Shown here: positions 31,924 through 42,268 of the stretch, piece by piece
Numbering within the stretch: the stretch's first letter is position 1
Layout of the letters: every line of letters begins with the position of its first letter
DNA from: SIG440 sp045586925
Lineage (GTDB): Bacteria; Bacillota; Clostridia; Monoglobales; Monoglobaceae
Direction: 5' to 3'
Assembly: GCA_045586925.1 (NCBI GenBank)
Contig: JAZNBG010000042.1
Location: 1-64,000, forward strand
Length of the DNA: 64,000 bases
Program-made: the position numbers and the translations under genes
The notes under the pieces: generated by a model
What the model was told of the DNA's origin: nothing
Seen by the model: the letters and a program-made list of their open reading frames with translations, nothing else
The model's database searches: none

Positions 31924-34539
31924 TTACTCAATAATAATTGCCAGTGAATTACTGTAGTAAAAGGCTGAATTCAGAAATACAACATCCCCGGGTGCTATTG
32001 CATCCTTAGACTGTGAGCCCTCATAGAATTTTTGTTTTTGGTGGCTGTATGTGTATACTGTACTTACCCTTCTTGGCTTTAATAATTTATAATCACTTCC
32101 GTCGCCTTCGGAAATAACAGTCAGATGTGTTTCACCAGTAGGATTTTTTACTACCACTCCGTAATCATACATTGTTGCAGGAGGTCCGTCAAATTCACTT
32201 ACATATGTAAAGTACTGCTTATCCTTCAAATCATTTAAGCTTAAATCCTTTCTTACCGCAGTGAGATAATTTCTGCTATCCACGTCATAAGTCAAAACAT
32301 CTCCTACCTGTATTTCATCTGCGCTTTTCAAAGTGTACGGTCCCGCATTAGGTTCAAGTAGACTAGATGGAATGAATATATTTGTTTCACCCTTTTCAAT
32401 ATAGAAAATTTTTCCCTGAACAGATGTTATTTCAATAATTTCTTCTCCTTTAGATGTTAAGCTGTGCTGAACATCCCTGACAATAAGCTTGAAAGATTCA
32501 TGTACCTCCGCTGACGAATCGTCCGTATATCTGACAACAACACCATTTAACTTTCGTGTGGAATCTGCGTCGTATATATCAAAAGGAGCATAAATTTTCC
32601 CATCATAATTATTCAAGAGACTAACAGAATATTTATCTTCATCGCTTCTGTCCGTAGGCACTATTAACTGATACACATTTTTTCCCATGTGATAGTATCC
32701 AAAAACAAAGTTACCCGCTGTGAAAGGAAATCTGTCTGCCATGGTTGAATCATATGTGTCATTATAAGTAAACACATCATCATCAACAATACCGCTTGCA
32801 GAAGAGTCATAAGCTGTGGTAATAGATTTTAGCTTCCCGTATGCATCTGCTTCATAAACCACAAGTTGTGGCTTTCCCTCTAACTGTTTTGCAACCACTG
32901 CAGGAGATACCTTGCTTTTCTCAACAACAATTTCAAAAGCACCAGTATCAGGTGTTGATGCACCATCATAGAATATTATATCTTCTGTAGCCTCCAATGT
33001 CAGCCATTCATTCTTTGCAAGGTCAAAAATTCTAAATCTAGCATTTTCTTTGAAGTTGGATTCTTCAGCGACACACGCTCTCAAATATCCGTAATTTCTT
33101 TTCAGAGCTTCCGACGTAGTTCCCACTGTTGCAATTTTTCCTCCCGTAGTTAAATACACGGTATAGGAGTTACCTACCGAAATACTTCCAAAAAAGCTTA
33201 CGTCCGGTTTAACTTCTTGGCCGTTTTCAAACACATATTTTCCGTCATCTGAATTTGATACAGATATAAGTTTTGAAGAAAAACGACTTGTGGTTGCATA
33301 TATATTACAGATAGTTTTATCAAGACTTTCCGCTATAGACAAAACCGTCCACTCACGAAGCTCAGAAAGTTCAGAAGGCTGTCCCTCAAGATAAACATTC
33401 AACACATCATACTGATTCTCTGTATTTATAGCAGGAATATTGTTTTTCAATACAATTTTATTGTGATATACATTCTCTACTACACCAATTGTATAATCTG
33501 TAACAACAACTACATCACACTTTCCTGAATCTTTGCTGTCTATAAGAGTTATACTGCCTGCATCAGGACTTAAATAAGAATTATCAACGCTTTCCATTGT
33601 GCCTATATATTTTCCGTTATATATAACAGTCGCAGCAATGGAAACGGATTTTTTCAGAAGCTTGTCCGAGTTTTCATTATAGTACTCTACGCAAGTATCT
33701 GTAACCCGTTCAATGTCATCAGCATTAATCGTAAATGAATATTCACCTCTAGTTTTATCGAAACATATAGCACTTACAGTGTTATCTCCACCTAAATCAT
33801 AAATATAAGCTTTCACAAAGCAACCAAGATATTCAGTCGCATTTGTGCTACCTGCTGTAAACACCTGTGTTCCTATTCTTATATCATCCTCGTCAATTTC
33901 TGCCAAACCATATAAATTTGTTAGTCCCGCAGCACTCACAAAGCCCTTCACAACTGTGATATCCATGTCGGACAACAGGGTTCTGGTTTCACTTAAATTA
34001 TACGAGTTCCCATCATATACCACTCTTTCCGCTTCAAAACAATTTACAATAAGCTTAGCCATCTGTTCGCGAGTGATATACCCGTTTCTGCTAAGGGAAA
34101 GTCCTTTTAATATCCCATACTGAGATCCAAGGCTCCATAAATCCTTGTTTGTAACCTTTTGCAAATATCCGTATCCCAAATATTCAGCCATTGTTGTAAC
34201 CGCATAGTCCGAAGTCACATAGTTGTTGGTATCACTGATACTATCTGCATTGGCATAGCCACTTCCTATAAAACGAGACATAAGCTGAACAAAATCGCTG
34301 TAAAGCATATTATCTCTTTCTCCGAAACTCCCGCCTGCATCAGGAAACATAAATCCCAAATCTGTAACTATTTTGATTTCATTGCTGTACTGACTTATGT
34401 AGGTTTCTGCAACAGCACCTCCTGCATACTCATCGCTCCATCCACGTTCAAAGTAATCCTCAATGCCTACAGCGGCAAACACTGAATTAATATTGAGCAT
34501 CATAACAATTGATAAGAATACTGCTATTTTTCTTAACAT
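31924..34539 (-). CDS. Secreted SLH-like domain protein
   Basis: 871 residues from the ATG at 34539 (MLRKIAVFLSIVMMLNINSV, cleavage after VFA). An upstream TTG is less likely. The N-terminal 200 residues contain S-layer-homology-like repeats (VTDLGFMFPDAGGSFGERDN, QYGILKGLSLSRNGYITREQ). The remaining ~650 residues form beta-rich repeats with no motif I recognise. Probably attached to the cell wall, outside the membrane, as part of the surface machinery of this locus. Confidence 0.72.
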   Translation of the reverse strand: MLRKIAVFLSIVMMLNINSVFAAVGIEDYFERGWSDEYAGGAVAETYISQYSNEIKIVTDLGFMFPDAGGSFGERDNMLYSDFVQLMSRFIGSGYANADSISDTNNYVTSDYAVTTMAEYLGYGYLQKVTNKDLWSLGSQYGILKGLSLSRNGYITREQMAKLIVNCFEAERVVYDGNSYNLSETRTLLSDMDITVVKGFVSAAGLTNLYGLAEIDEDDIRIGTQVFTAGSTNATEYLGCFVKAYIYDLGGDNTVSAICFDKTRGEYSFTINADDIERVTDTCVEYYNENSDKLLKKSVSIAATVIYNGKYIGTMESVDNSYLSPDAGSITLIDSKDSGKCDVVVVTDYTIGVVENVYHNKIVLKNNIPAINTENQYDVLNVYLEGQPSELSELREWTVLSIAESLDKTICNIYATTSRFSSKLISVSNSDDGKYVFENGQEVKPDVSFFGSISVGNSYTVYLTTGGKIATVGTTSEALKRNYGYLRACVAEESNFKENARFRIFDLAKNEWLTLEATEDIIFYDGASTPDTGAFEIVVEKSKVSPAVVAKQLEGKPQLVVYEADAYGKLKSITTAYDSSASGIVDDDVFTYNDTYDSTMADRFPFTAGNFVFGYYHMGKNVYQLIVPTDRSDEDKYSVSLLNNYDGKIYAPFDIYDADSTRKLNGVVVRYTDDSSAEVHESFKLIVRDVQHSLTSKGEEIIEITSVQGKIFYIEKGETNIFIPSSLLEPNAGPYTLKSADEIQVGDVLTYDVDSRNYLTAVRKDLSLNDLKDKQYFTYVSEFDGPPATMYDYGVVVKNPTGETHLTVISEGDGSDYKLLKPRRVSTVYTYSHQKQKFYEGSQSKDAIAPGDVVFLNSAFYYSNSLAIIIE

Positions 34540-34565
34540 AATATTATTCCGTCCTTTCCGCAATT

Positions 34566-37500
34566 CTAATTAAACCCCATCGCATTGTATAATAAATACG
34601 CCGCCATCTCACGAATTGAATTATTTAAAGGCTTAATTGAAGAAGCATTAAAATACCAACCCATTTCAAGAGCTTTCTTCAGGTATTCACCAGACCAGTC
34701 ACTTGCATCATTGGGTAATTCTGTGCCCTCGTATACTTCTACCGGCTCAAATTCTGATTCATAAACCAAAATCATTACCTTTGTCATTTCCTCAATTGTT
34801 ATTACATCATCAGGTCTGAACAAACCATTGTATCCGCACATAAAGCCATTATCTGTTATACTGTTTATATATCCCGCATACCATGCATCCGCTGAAACAT
34901 CTGAATAGGCAGGGTCTTTCTGTGATGAATTTAAATTTAATGCTCTGCATATAAGTGCAGCAGCCTCTGCCCTGGTAATATCTCTTTCAGGTTCAAAGGT
35001 CGTTGCTGAGGTTCCTTTGATAATATCCAAATCACTTAAATATACAATTTGCTTGATATATTTAGAATTCTTAATATCTGTAAACGCAGTTATATATTCA
35101 GTACCGTTCTGTTCGGTCAGTTTTGTGCTTGTATTTATATCATTCATAACCTTGTTTATACCACTGATACTTATTGTACCGCCTCCGGAAGAACCGCTTG
35201 AGGAACCGCCTCCGCCACCACCGGTGGTTTCAATTTTCGCAATGGTTACGGCCGCACTTTTAACAGTTGTACCTGTTCCTGGCTCTTTCTCTGCCTTTGG
35301 AGTAACCTCAAACACAAGACTTTTGCCTGCATCATCTTTTTTGATTGTATAATTTCTTTCGTTTGATACCAATTCGCCATTCACATACCATGCGTAAACG
35401 CTGTCTTTTTCTTTAACACCGCCCGGCTGGAAATAATCATATTTCCCCGCCACGGTATAACCATATTCAGCAGTGCCGCTTACTGCGACATTAAGTGCCT
35501 GAGGCGGAGCAGGAAGAACAAACACCTCACTGTAGAACGAATCGCCGGTTACCCCCTCCTTTGCGGGAACAACACAAAGCTTTAAAAACTTTCCTATATC
35601 GCCTTCGGTTATTGTGTATGATGGCTGATTGTCTGTTCCTATTCCTAAATATGTCCCATCAATTGTATCAGAAATCATCCACTTCCAAACCGTTCCGCTT
35701 TCAGCCTTGCCGTTATAATCGTAGTATTTATAATCAGGTGTAAGCGTCTCATCCACAAGTGACTCCCCGATTATTTTAACCTCAGTTGCAATAGGCTTGA
35801 ACACACGGCTGATTACATCAGATGTAATAACATTTCCCTCAGTGGGGTATTTATCTGATTTTGCCGTAATCTGCACTTTTATAAACTTGTCATATAACTC
35901 CCCTGTTGTTGTAAGAGCTGCTGAATTTTCGCCCGCAATGGGAGTATATGTTCCTTCGGGGGTATCTGCTTTGAACCACACAATTTCAGATACATTGTTG
36001 TCACTGTTTTCATCACTGAAAGTATAAGTGATAGATACTGCTCCGTCCTCAACCTTTCCTGAAACAACAATGTTTGAAACCTGAGGTGACATAAAACCGG
36101 GAATATTGCTTTCCGTATATACATCTCCAAGATATCCGTGACTATCCTCCGGATGTAAGGTAATTTTTATATACTTGTCTTTAAAAATATCTCCGCCGCC
36201 TGCAATAAGCTGAGCGTTATTTATTTCACCGCTGAAAGCAGTGGTATAAACACCGCCCGCAGTGGCAGAAGTACTTATTTCATACCTTGTACACTCTGCA
36301 TAGTTAGCTGTAAAATCGTATGTTACTTTAATCTCTTGCGTATCATTTAACAAAACAACTGAAACATTATCTATTTCAGGCTTTTGAATTACTCTGTAAA
36401 TAAGCGTTCCATCTGCGTCTTCAAATTCATACTGTACCTCATCGTTTAAAGCAAAGCCGTCAGCTGAGCAAATGCCCTTTGCTACATCAATTCGGTAAAA
36501 CGAGCCATCATTTACAGGTAGGTCAATATAAACCAAATTACCAGAAGTGCTTATATCAAAATCACTGAATACCTCTCCATCCTTAAAAATATTAATATTT
36601 TCTTCAAGGGTACTTTCATCAACCTCATCAGAAAATTCAATTTTCACTTTATGTTCGGAGGCAGCACAGTCCGTTATAGAAAGTGCTGGAAGCGCAGATC
36701 CCATATCAGTATATTTTGTTATCACTACATCGTCTATATAAGGCATACCCTGGTCAGGCCAGCAACCGTCTACAAAAGCTACTGTTCCGCTTCCCGCTGG
36801 AATTCCGCTTATATCAAACAGCTTTACATTATCGGAAAACCATTGAAAATGGTCGCCTACTGCACTTATTCTTGCATTTATGGTTTCACTTCCGAAATTA
36901 TATTCTTCGTGTTTATAAGTTGATAAATCGCCAGAATATCCAGCTATAACCAATTCAACTGTTGATGTGTGCGCTGATTTATTATGGTCATTGCCAAATT
37001 TTATACCTATGCCACTATTCCTGTTATCTTTATTCGGTGCCCCTACCCTCATACGGTGAGTAGCATAAGCAGTATTTGCATAATTATAGCTCAATGGAAA
37101 ATTATATACATATTCCACTGTGTAATCTGCAGGAAGAGTGTTATTATCTAAAACTGCAAATCCGCCGTTATTAAAGCCAAGTACTGTGTCAGTTCCATTT
37201 TCTTTTGTTACAGACGGAACTTTACCTGGAAGTGTTATCGAATTACGTACGCCATTATCGACAATCCATCCGCTGTGTTTCATAATCGTTCCATTAGTAT
37301 CATAATGATATGGAGCTACCGGATTAAGCTCATTGTCAAAAACTACATTAAAATCCTCCGAATAAATTATTTCAACGGTGAACCAGTTTGTCCTTAGGTT
37401 TTCTTCAACTGTATTAGCTTCTGAATCGCATACTCCCGCACTTATCTCCACAAAATAATATTTATTTGTTTCAATGCCCATGGCAGGGGTTATGACCAAA

Positions 37501-37751
37501 GAATTTTTGGTGGCAGTCACAGTTGAGCTGACCTCTGTATTCTCACCCTTGTCATAAACATAAAGCTTTACCTTATCCTCTATACTGTCTGGAAGTATGG
37601 CGTTTGTTGTATCAAGATTTACAATAACTGCACTGCTTGTGGCATTAAAGCTTTTTATTGACATATCGCCTTCTGCACTAACCGTAAATAATGCTGAAGA
37701 CAAAATAACAGTTATAATAAGTATTATTGCCATCAGACGCTTATTAATCAT
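34566..37751 (-). CDS. Surface protein: Ig/LamG-like module, fibronectin-like repeats, three SLH domains
   Basis: 1061 residues with a signal peptide (ILSSALFTVSA). Residues ~30-355 are one copy of an SbsA-Ig plus jelly-roll module (NATSSAVIVNLDT... SEDFNVVFDNELNPVAPY... IDDVVITKY) that occurs twice more in the 39759-42251 protein. Several Ig-like repeats (about 360-840), a Gly/Ser linker (GGGGGSSSGSSGGG) and three SLH repeats (about 875-1061; VYLSDLDIIKGTSATTFEPE, SDVSADAWYAGYI) follow. It is anchored to cell-wall polymers and probably holds or binds polysaccharide. Start follows AGGAGG. Confidence 0.82.
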   Translation of the reverse strand: MINKRLMAIILIITVILSSALFTVSAEGDMSIKSFNATSSAVIVNLDTTNAILPDSIEDKVKLYVYDKGENTEVSSTVTATKNSLVITPAMGIETNKYYFVEISAGVCDSEANTVEENLRTNWFTVEIIYSEDFNVVFDNELNPVAPYHYDTNGTIMKHSGWIVDNGVRNSITLPGKVPSVTKENGTDTVLGFNNGGFAVLDNNTLPADYTVEYVYNFPLSYNYANTAYATHRMRVGAPNKDNRNSGIGIKFGNDHNKSAHTSTVELVIAGYSGDLSTYKHEEYNFGSETINARISAVGDHFQWFSDNVKLFDISGIPAGSGTVAFVDGCWPDQGMPYIDDVVITKYTDMGSALPALSITDCAASEHKVKIEFSDEVDESTLEENINIFKDGEVFSDFDISTSGNLVYIDLPVNDGSFYRIDVAKGICSADGFALNDEVQYEFEDADGTLIYRVIQKPEIDNVSVVLLNDTQEIKVTYDFTANYAECTRYEISTSATAGGVYTTAFSGEINNAQLIAGGGDIFKDKYIKITLHPEDSHGYLGDVYTESNIPGFMSPQVSNIVVSGKVEDGAVSITYTFSDENSDNNVSEIVWFKADTPEGTYTPIAGENSAALTTTGELYDKFIKVQITAKSDKYPTEGNVITSDVISRVFKPIATEVKIIGESLVDETLTPDYKYYDYNGKAESGTVWKWMISDTIDGTYLGIGTDNQPSYTITEGDIGKFLKLCVVPAKEGVTGDSFYSEVFVLPAPPQALNVAVSGTAEYGYTVAGKYDYFQPGGVKEKDSVYAWYVNGELVSNERNYTIKKDDAGKSLVFEVTPKAEKEPGTGTTVKSAAVTIAKIETTGGGGGGSSSGSSGGGTISISGINKVMNDINTSTKLTEQNGTEYITAFTDIKNSKYIKQIVYLSDLDIIKGTSATTFEPERDITRAEAAALICRALNLNSSQKDPAYSDVSADAWYAGYINSITDNGFMCGYNGLFRPDDVITIEEMTKVMILVYESEFEPVEVYEGTELPNDASDWSGEYLKKALEMGWYFNASSIKPLNNSIREMAAYLLYNAMGFN

Positions 37752-37786
37752 AATCTACCTCCTGTAAGTTGTGTATAACGAATATT

Positions 37787-37822
37787 CTTGGTGAAATAGC
37801 GGCATACCGCTATTTCACCAAG
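37787..37822. repeat. Perfect 16-bp inverted repeat (terminator-like, no T tract)
   Basis: CTTGGTGAAATAGCGG (37787-37802), four bases, then its exact complement (37807-37822), between the beta-helix frame and the SLH gene. Such a strong hairpin would block or stabilise transcript ends. Neither side has a T run, so intrinsic termination is uncertain. Confidence 0.55.
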
Positions 37823-37834
37823 ATACCTTCATTA

Positions 37835-39758
37835 TTATTTTGGTCCTATATCGCTTAATATTACTTCTTTAAAATCAGGGAAGCTTGAATAAATTTCCGA
37901 ATTTTCCGAAAGTCTGTAATCTTTATTTTCCATATCGTAAAAACCGGGATCACTGTCTGTAACAAAATTATTAATTTCACAGCTAAGCTCAGATATAAGC
38001 TGCTCAGCTGTAACCGTTCTCAGCCAGTTATAAGGCACAGGATTTTCAATTCCTACAAAAATATTCCCTCTTACCTTATTGTATTTTGGAAGAGTCGGCT
38101 CATCAGATAAAATATTACTCAAATTATCGTAAACCGAATAATATTCTGATTGATAATCAACATCATTAAGCTTTGTTACAAGCTCCTCTGGAGGTTCTTC
38201 TGCTCAGAATAGCTTCCTCCCCAGTTAAGTCCGTCCGAAATAATTACTCCGTAATCGCTCGAATCAATTCCGCATCTTATAAACAGATTATTTTCAATCA
38301 GAGTATCTCTGCCACCGTTTAAATGTATTCCTATTGCCGCAATATTCTCAAAGATATTATTTGTAATCTTTGTTCCCGAAACACCGTGGTCAAGATAAAT
38401 AGCATCTGCTCCCAGCCAATGAGCTTTTGTATCGTGAATATAATTGTGGTTTATTACATTTCCGCGGAACGACCAGTCTCCGTGACTGTAGATAACTCCC
38501 ATATCACTCGTTTCCTCGCAAATATGGTGAAGCTCGTTATTCTCAATCAACAGATTATTTCCATACATATTGATTCCCATTGAATATCCGTTATAAATCA
38601 GGTTATTACTTGCTTCATGATTTACACCCAGCATATTAATTGCTCCGGTATAACCACGATTTATAAGTTGATAATCGTGAATCACGCAATTTTTTATAAC
38701 ATTTGCACCGCCGGAAAGAGTTTTTCTGTTTCCGCTTGAAAAATAAACTCCTCCGCCTCCAAGATTGTACATATTACAGCTATCTATTAAGGCATTTTCA
38801 CAGCCGGCAACATATACTGCTCTTAATACACTGTTTTTAAACTCACAGTTTTTAACCACATTATTTCTGCCGCTTATGATATTTACTAAATCAGAATAGC
38901 TGTTGCATATTGTAAGGTCTGAAACCGTTACATTTTCACAATTTAAGAGCTTTACCGTGAAATCCCCTTCACAGCTTATCTCATATTTTTCGGAATTAAT
39001 ATCCTCACTGTAAACATATAAATATCCTGTTTGTTTGTCAAAATAATATTCGCCCTCTGTATCCAGCTCTTCAATAATATTATAAACATAAAACGGCTTG
39101 TCCGGAAGAATGGTGTCACTTCCGCATTCCACTGTTATAAGACCGTTTTCTGTATCCACTGACGCTTTGTAATTTTCGTCAAAATAATCGTATTCAAACA
39201 TTCCGTAGACATACATATCTGACGCATCTTTCCATCTTTCTGCACGTTCATCAGTATATTTAAAGCTGCTTCCGTTTTCCTGCACTTCGCCTGTTCTCAT
39301 ATAATCTGCCGACGAATTAACCCCGTCATCATTAGGATATCGGGCTATAGTACCTATTTTGTCATTAGCGAAAATTCTAAAATTTTCCGATAACGATGAA
39401 ATATATCCGTTGCTAAGCAGATTTGTTCTGTAAATATAATTTTTCGCCTCGGCAGGTACTTTGTTTAATATACTTATATTTTCATCTACTTTTTCAAATT
39501 TGCTTTCTATTGTTTTGCTCCCCTTGATAACAGCGTCCGTACCTGTTATCACAAGGCTGTCATCTGTGAAATTCTCTACCAATATGTCGTCCGTATACAC
39601 ACCTGAAAGCAAGGTGATTTTATAGGTTGCGGCATATTCTCCTGCTTCGTTCATACTACTGATAACCTCAGTCGCCTCACTTACTGAGGCAACCGGGTTA
39701 TCGTAAGAGCCTGTGCCTTGATTTTCAAGTGCATCACAGGAAACGAAAATTTCACTGA
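37835..39758 (-). pseudogene. Right-handed beta-helix (polysaccharide-lyase-like) protein, frameshifted at both ends
   Basis: The frame is open from just after the preceding gene: SEIFVSCDALENQGTGSYDN upstream of the first ATG (39654), then a parallel beta-helix through NNLIYNGYSMGINMYGNNLL and YIHDTKAHWLGADAIYLDHG. At about 38200 the frame shifts by one base (after WGGSYS). The other frame carries on as AEEPPEELVTKLNDVDYQSE to IGPK at 37835, matching the C-terminal SDPGF..NKDYRL block of the sister gene at 42269. It has no signal peptide of its own and seems to be the continuation of the 39759-42251 protein across an A10 run. Function probably uronate- or pectin-type polymer cleavage or binding. 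Confidence 0.75.
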
Positions 39759-42251
39759 CTATTTTTTTTTTACAGCTTTACCTAAAGGTTCAAGATTTGC
39801 ACTCCATGAGAACACCTTTATGCAAGAAGTGTTTTTATCTTTATTGTCAAGAGTAACCGTATATTCATCCGATGAATTAACATCAATGCTTGCATCAGCC
39901 TGTGCAGTATCAATAAGCCTATCATATTCATCATATGAAGCAAAATATACGTCAAAATCCTTATCCGCATAAGTCATATTAAGAATACGTGCACTTGCTT
40001 TAATTGTTTCTCCGCTGAAATCACTTGTACCTAAATTTGTAATTGCAACCATTGAGCTTACATCAGTAACATAGTTAAATCTTGTGATTATCATATCATC
40101 AATTTCAGACATATGAGTTTCAACACCTATGTTTCCTGTCTGTGCAGCATCCAACATTGCAAATGCACCGCCGTTGTACGGAGATTCTTTTTCTACATCA
40201 AAGAGTTTTTCACCATTTACATACATTTTGAAATTGTTACCTATACCTGAAATTCTGATGTCGCCGTAGTATCCGCCAAATTCATAATCAGCCATTGTGT
40301 ACTCATCAGTATTATTAGATGAAAAAGCAATATCCACCTTTGTACTACCTGTGCTCTTTTTGTCAAAAATTTTAAAGCCTGTTGAATAATAAGGCGCGTC
40401 CGTTTTAACAAAGCTTCCACCTCTTAAGCCTGCCTTATGATAGTCAACCCCCGTAAGATATACTGTTGATTTAGGTAATCTGTAATTATATTCAATCGTA
40501 TAATCATTTCCAAGGTCTTTTTTAAGAACCAGCGGAGCCGCATTATTTTTTGTTGCAAGGGCTGTATCGTCACCTGCTTCTAAATCTGTCGCCGGTGTAA
40601 GATTATTTCCTGAAACAGAAACAGAAGTCAAATTTTCACTCATATCCCAGTCAGAATTATATACACTTCCGTCTGAACCCACATAATAAGGAGCCGCAAG
40701 GTTGCCTTCTTCATCATATTTCACATTGAAGTCACTGCTGTAGAGAACCTGAACATAGAAATACTCAGTTTCAACCGCTTCTGTAACACTTACCTCTGCC
40801 GGAGAACTATCCTTAACACCTTCGCCGATTACAACCCGGTACGGCACGTTAGGAGTAACTCCGCCCACGGGAATGATTGTAATTGTGTTACCGCCTGCAA
40901 CTGTTACCTCATTTCCGGCTGTGTCTGTACCCTGATGAGGGCTATTAACCTTGAATGACAAGCCGGTTACTTCCTCATCAACGCCGTTCACTCTCTTATA
41001 CAGCTTAACATTATCAGCAAGCGAAGCGGCATCTACCGAATAACCGTTTGTAACGCCGTTTAAATCAACCAATACAGCTTTAGTTGTTGCATTAACCGCA
41101 CCTAAGGTAAGCTCGCTTGCAAAGCTGTCTATTCCAAGCTTTGTACAGCTTGTAACCTTAAAGTTATCTATATATGCTGCCTGATCATCCGCAAAATATA
41201 TTATGTTACTGTTATTTGTAGGTGCATATATCAAATCAAACAATTTATCTTCATCTGCATATAATTTAAAATTATTATTTGAATCAACGCTTGTTGTAAT
41301 TTTAATGCTTGTGTCGTTAAATTTGTGCTTACCTATAGAATATACAGCTGCTCTACCTTCTTTTATAAAATTAACTGTACGCTCATTTGTTTCAGCATCA
41401 TAATCTTTAGTTAACTGGAAGCCGGTAGATGTGTTATGTGTGTACGGAGCATTACCGCTTTGATTTCTGTAGTCAGTACCTTTAATTCCTATAACGTGCC
41501 CATTTGCAGGAGCTGTGAAGCTTGACGGAAAGCTGTAATCATATTCTATTGTATAACCATTCTGATGAAGCTGTTTATATAATACCCATCCACCATTTTG
41601 GGTAGAATCAGCAAAGGAAAGCTTTGTATCACTGTGGTCGACTGCATATAAATTAGCCGGAGAAGTCTTTCCTGAGCCTGCGTTATCTATACTTGAACGA
41701 CCTTCATTCCATACCCAGTTTTCTGAAACTACAGTTGTTTTAGTAGATTGATAATACGGTGAAACAAGATTTCCCCCCTCATCAAATTTAACATTAAAGT
41801 CATCGCTATATACAATATTAACAGAGAAATAACCTGTGCTTATATCAGCCGCAACAACATTTTCAGAATCATCTGCAATGCCTGCCTTTAATATCGTACG
41901 GTAGAAACTATTCGGTTCAAAACCGCCATTTGGTGTTACAACTATTGTGTTACCATCAGACAAAACTGTGGTAGTCGTAGTCGTATCATATTTTGTTTCA
42001 CTTGCAACAGCAGTAAATTCTACTGCTGATTCTGTTCCGTCCGCATTTCTTTTATACAACTCAATTTTACCGTTTAATGTTGTCTCATCAATATCTCCAC
42101 TAACACCTGACAAATCAATCATAAGCTTTGATGTTGTTGCATTGAAGCTGTCAAGTGTAAGATTTACGGTTTCTTCTGCCATAACCCCTGTAGTAAACAC
42201 AGACATTACCATTATTATTGATAATAATAAACTAACTAATTTTTTAAACAT
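39759..42251 (-). CDS. Secreted protein with two Ig/LamG-like modules (N-part of a larger beta-helix protein)
   Basis: 830 residues from the ATG at 42251, the one correctly spaced from GGAGG; another ATG two codons earlier sits on that site. The signal peptide ends VFTTGVMA. Residues ~30-375 and ~380-730 are two copies of an Ig (SbsA-like) plus jelly-roll module (SDDFNVKFDEGGNLVSPYY; SSDFNVKYDEEGNLAAPYY). Residues 735-830 form a small Ig-like domain ending KVFSWSANLEPLGKAVKKK. The stop follows a run of ten A. One more A would fuse it to the beta-helix frame downstream. Confidence 0.8.
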   Translation of the reverse strand: MFKKLVSLLLSIIMVMSVFTTGVMAEETVNLTLDSFNATTSKLMIDLSGVSGDIDETTLNGKIELYKRNADGTESAVEFTAVASETKYDTTTTTTVLSDGNTIVVTPNGGFEPNSFYRTILKAGIADDSENVVAADISTGYFSVNIVYSDDFNVKFDEGGNLVSPYYQSTKTTVVSENWVWNEGRSSIDNAGSGKTSPANLYAVDHSDTKLSFADSTQNGGWVLYKQLHQNGYTIEYDYSFPSSFTAPANGHVIGIKGTDYRNQSGNAPYTHNTSTGFQLTKDYDAETNERTVNFIKEGRAAVYSIGKHKFNDTSIKITTSVDSNNNFKLYADEDKLFDLIYAPTNNSNIIYFADDQAAYIDNFKVTSCTKLGIDSFASELTLGAVNATTKAVLVDLNGVTNGYSVDAASLADNVKLYKRVNGVDEEVTGLSFKVNSPHQGTDTAGNEVTVAGGNTITIIPVGGVTPNVPYRVVIGEGVKDSSPAEVSVTEAVETEYFYVQVLYSSDFNVKYDEEGNLAAPYYVGSDGSVYNSDWDMSENLTSVSVSGNNLTPATDLEAGDDTALATKNNAAPLVLKKDLGNDYTIEYNYRLPKSTVYLTGVDYHKAGLRGGSFVKTDAPYYSTGFKIFDKKSTGSTKVDIAFSSNNTDEYTMADYEFGGYYGDIRISGIGNNFKMYVNGEKLFDVEKESPYNGGAFAMLDAAQTGNIGVETHMSEIDDMIITRFNYVTDVSSMVAITNLGTSDFSGETIKASARILNMTYADKDFDVYFASYDEYDRLIDTAQADASIDVNSSDEYTVTLDNKDKNTSCIKVFSWSANLEPLGKAVKKK
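39762..39771 (-). other. A10 run joining two frames (slippage or error site)
   Basis: The transcript reads GTA AAA AAA AAA TAG. With 11 A the frame passes the stop and enters the open beta-helix frame (ATA GTC AGT GAA). With 9 A it reaches a TGA after a few codons. Long A runs are known sites of RNA-polymerase slippage and also of sequencing error. Confidence 0.7.
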
Positions 42252-42268
42252 TTTCATACCTCCATTTT

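Noticed and set aside
37787..37822. CRISPR repeat or attachment site
   Set aside because: A single inverted repeat with no direct copies in the window and no cas genes.
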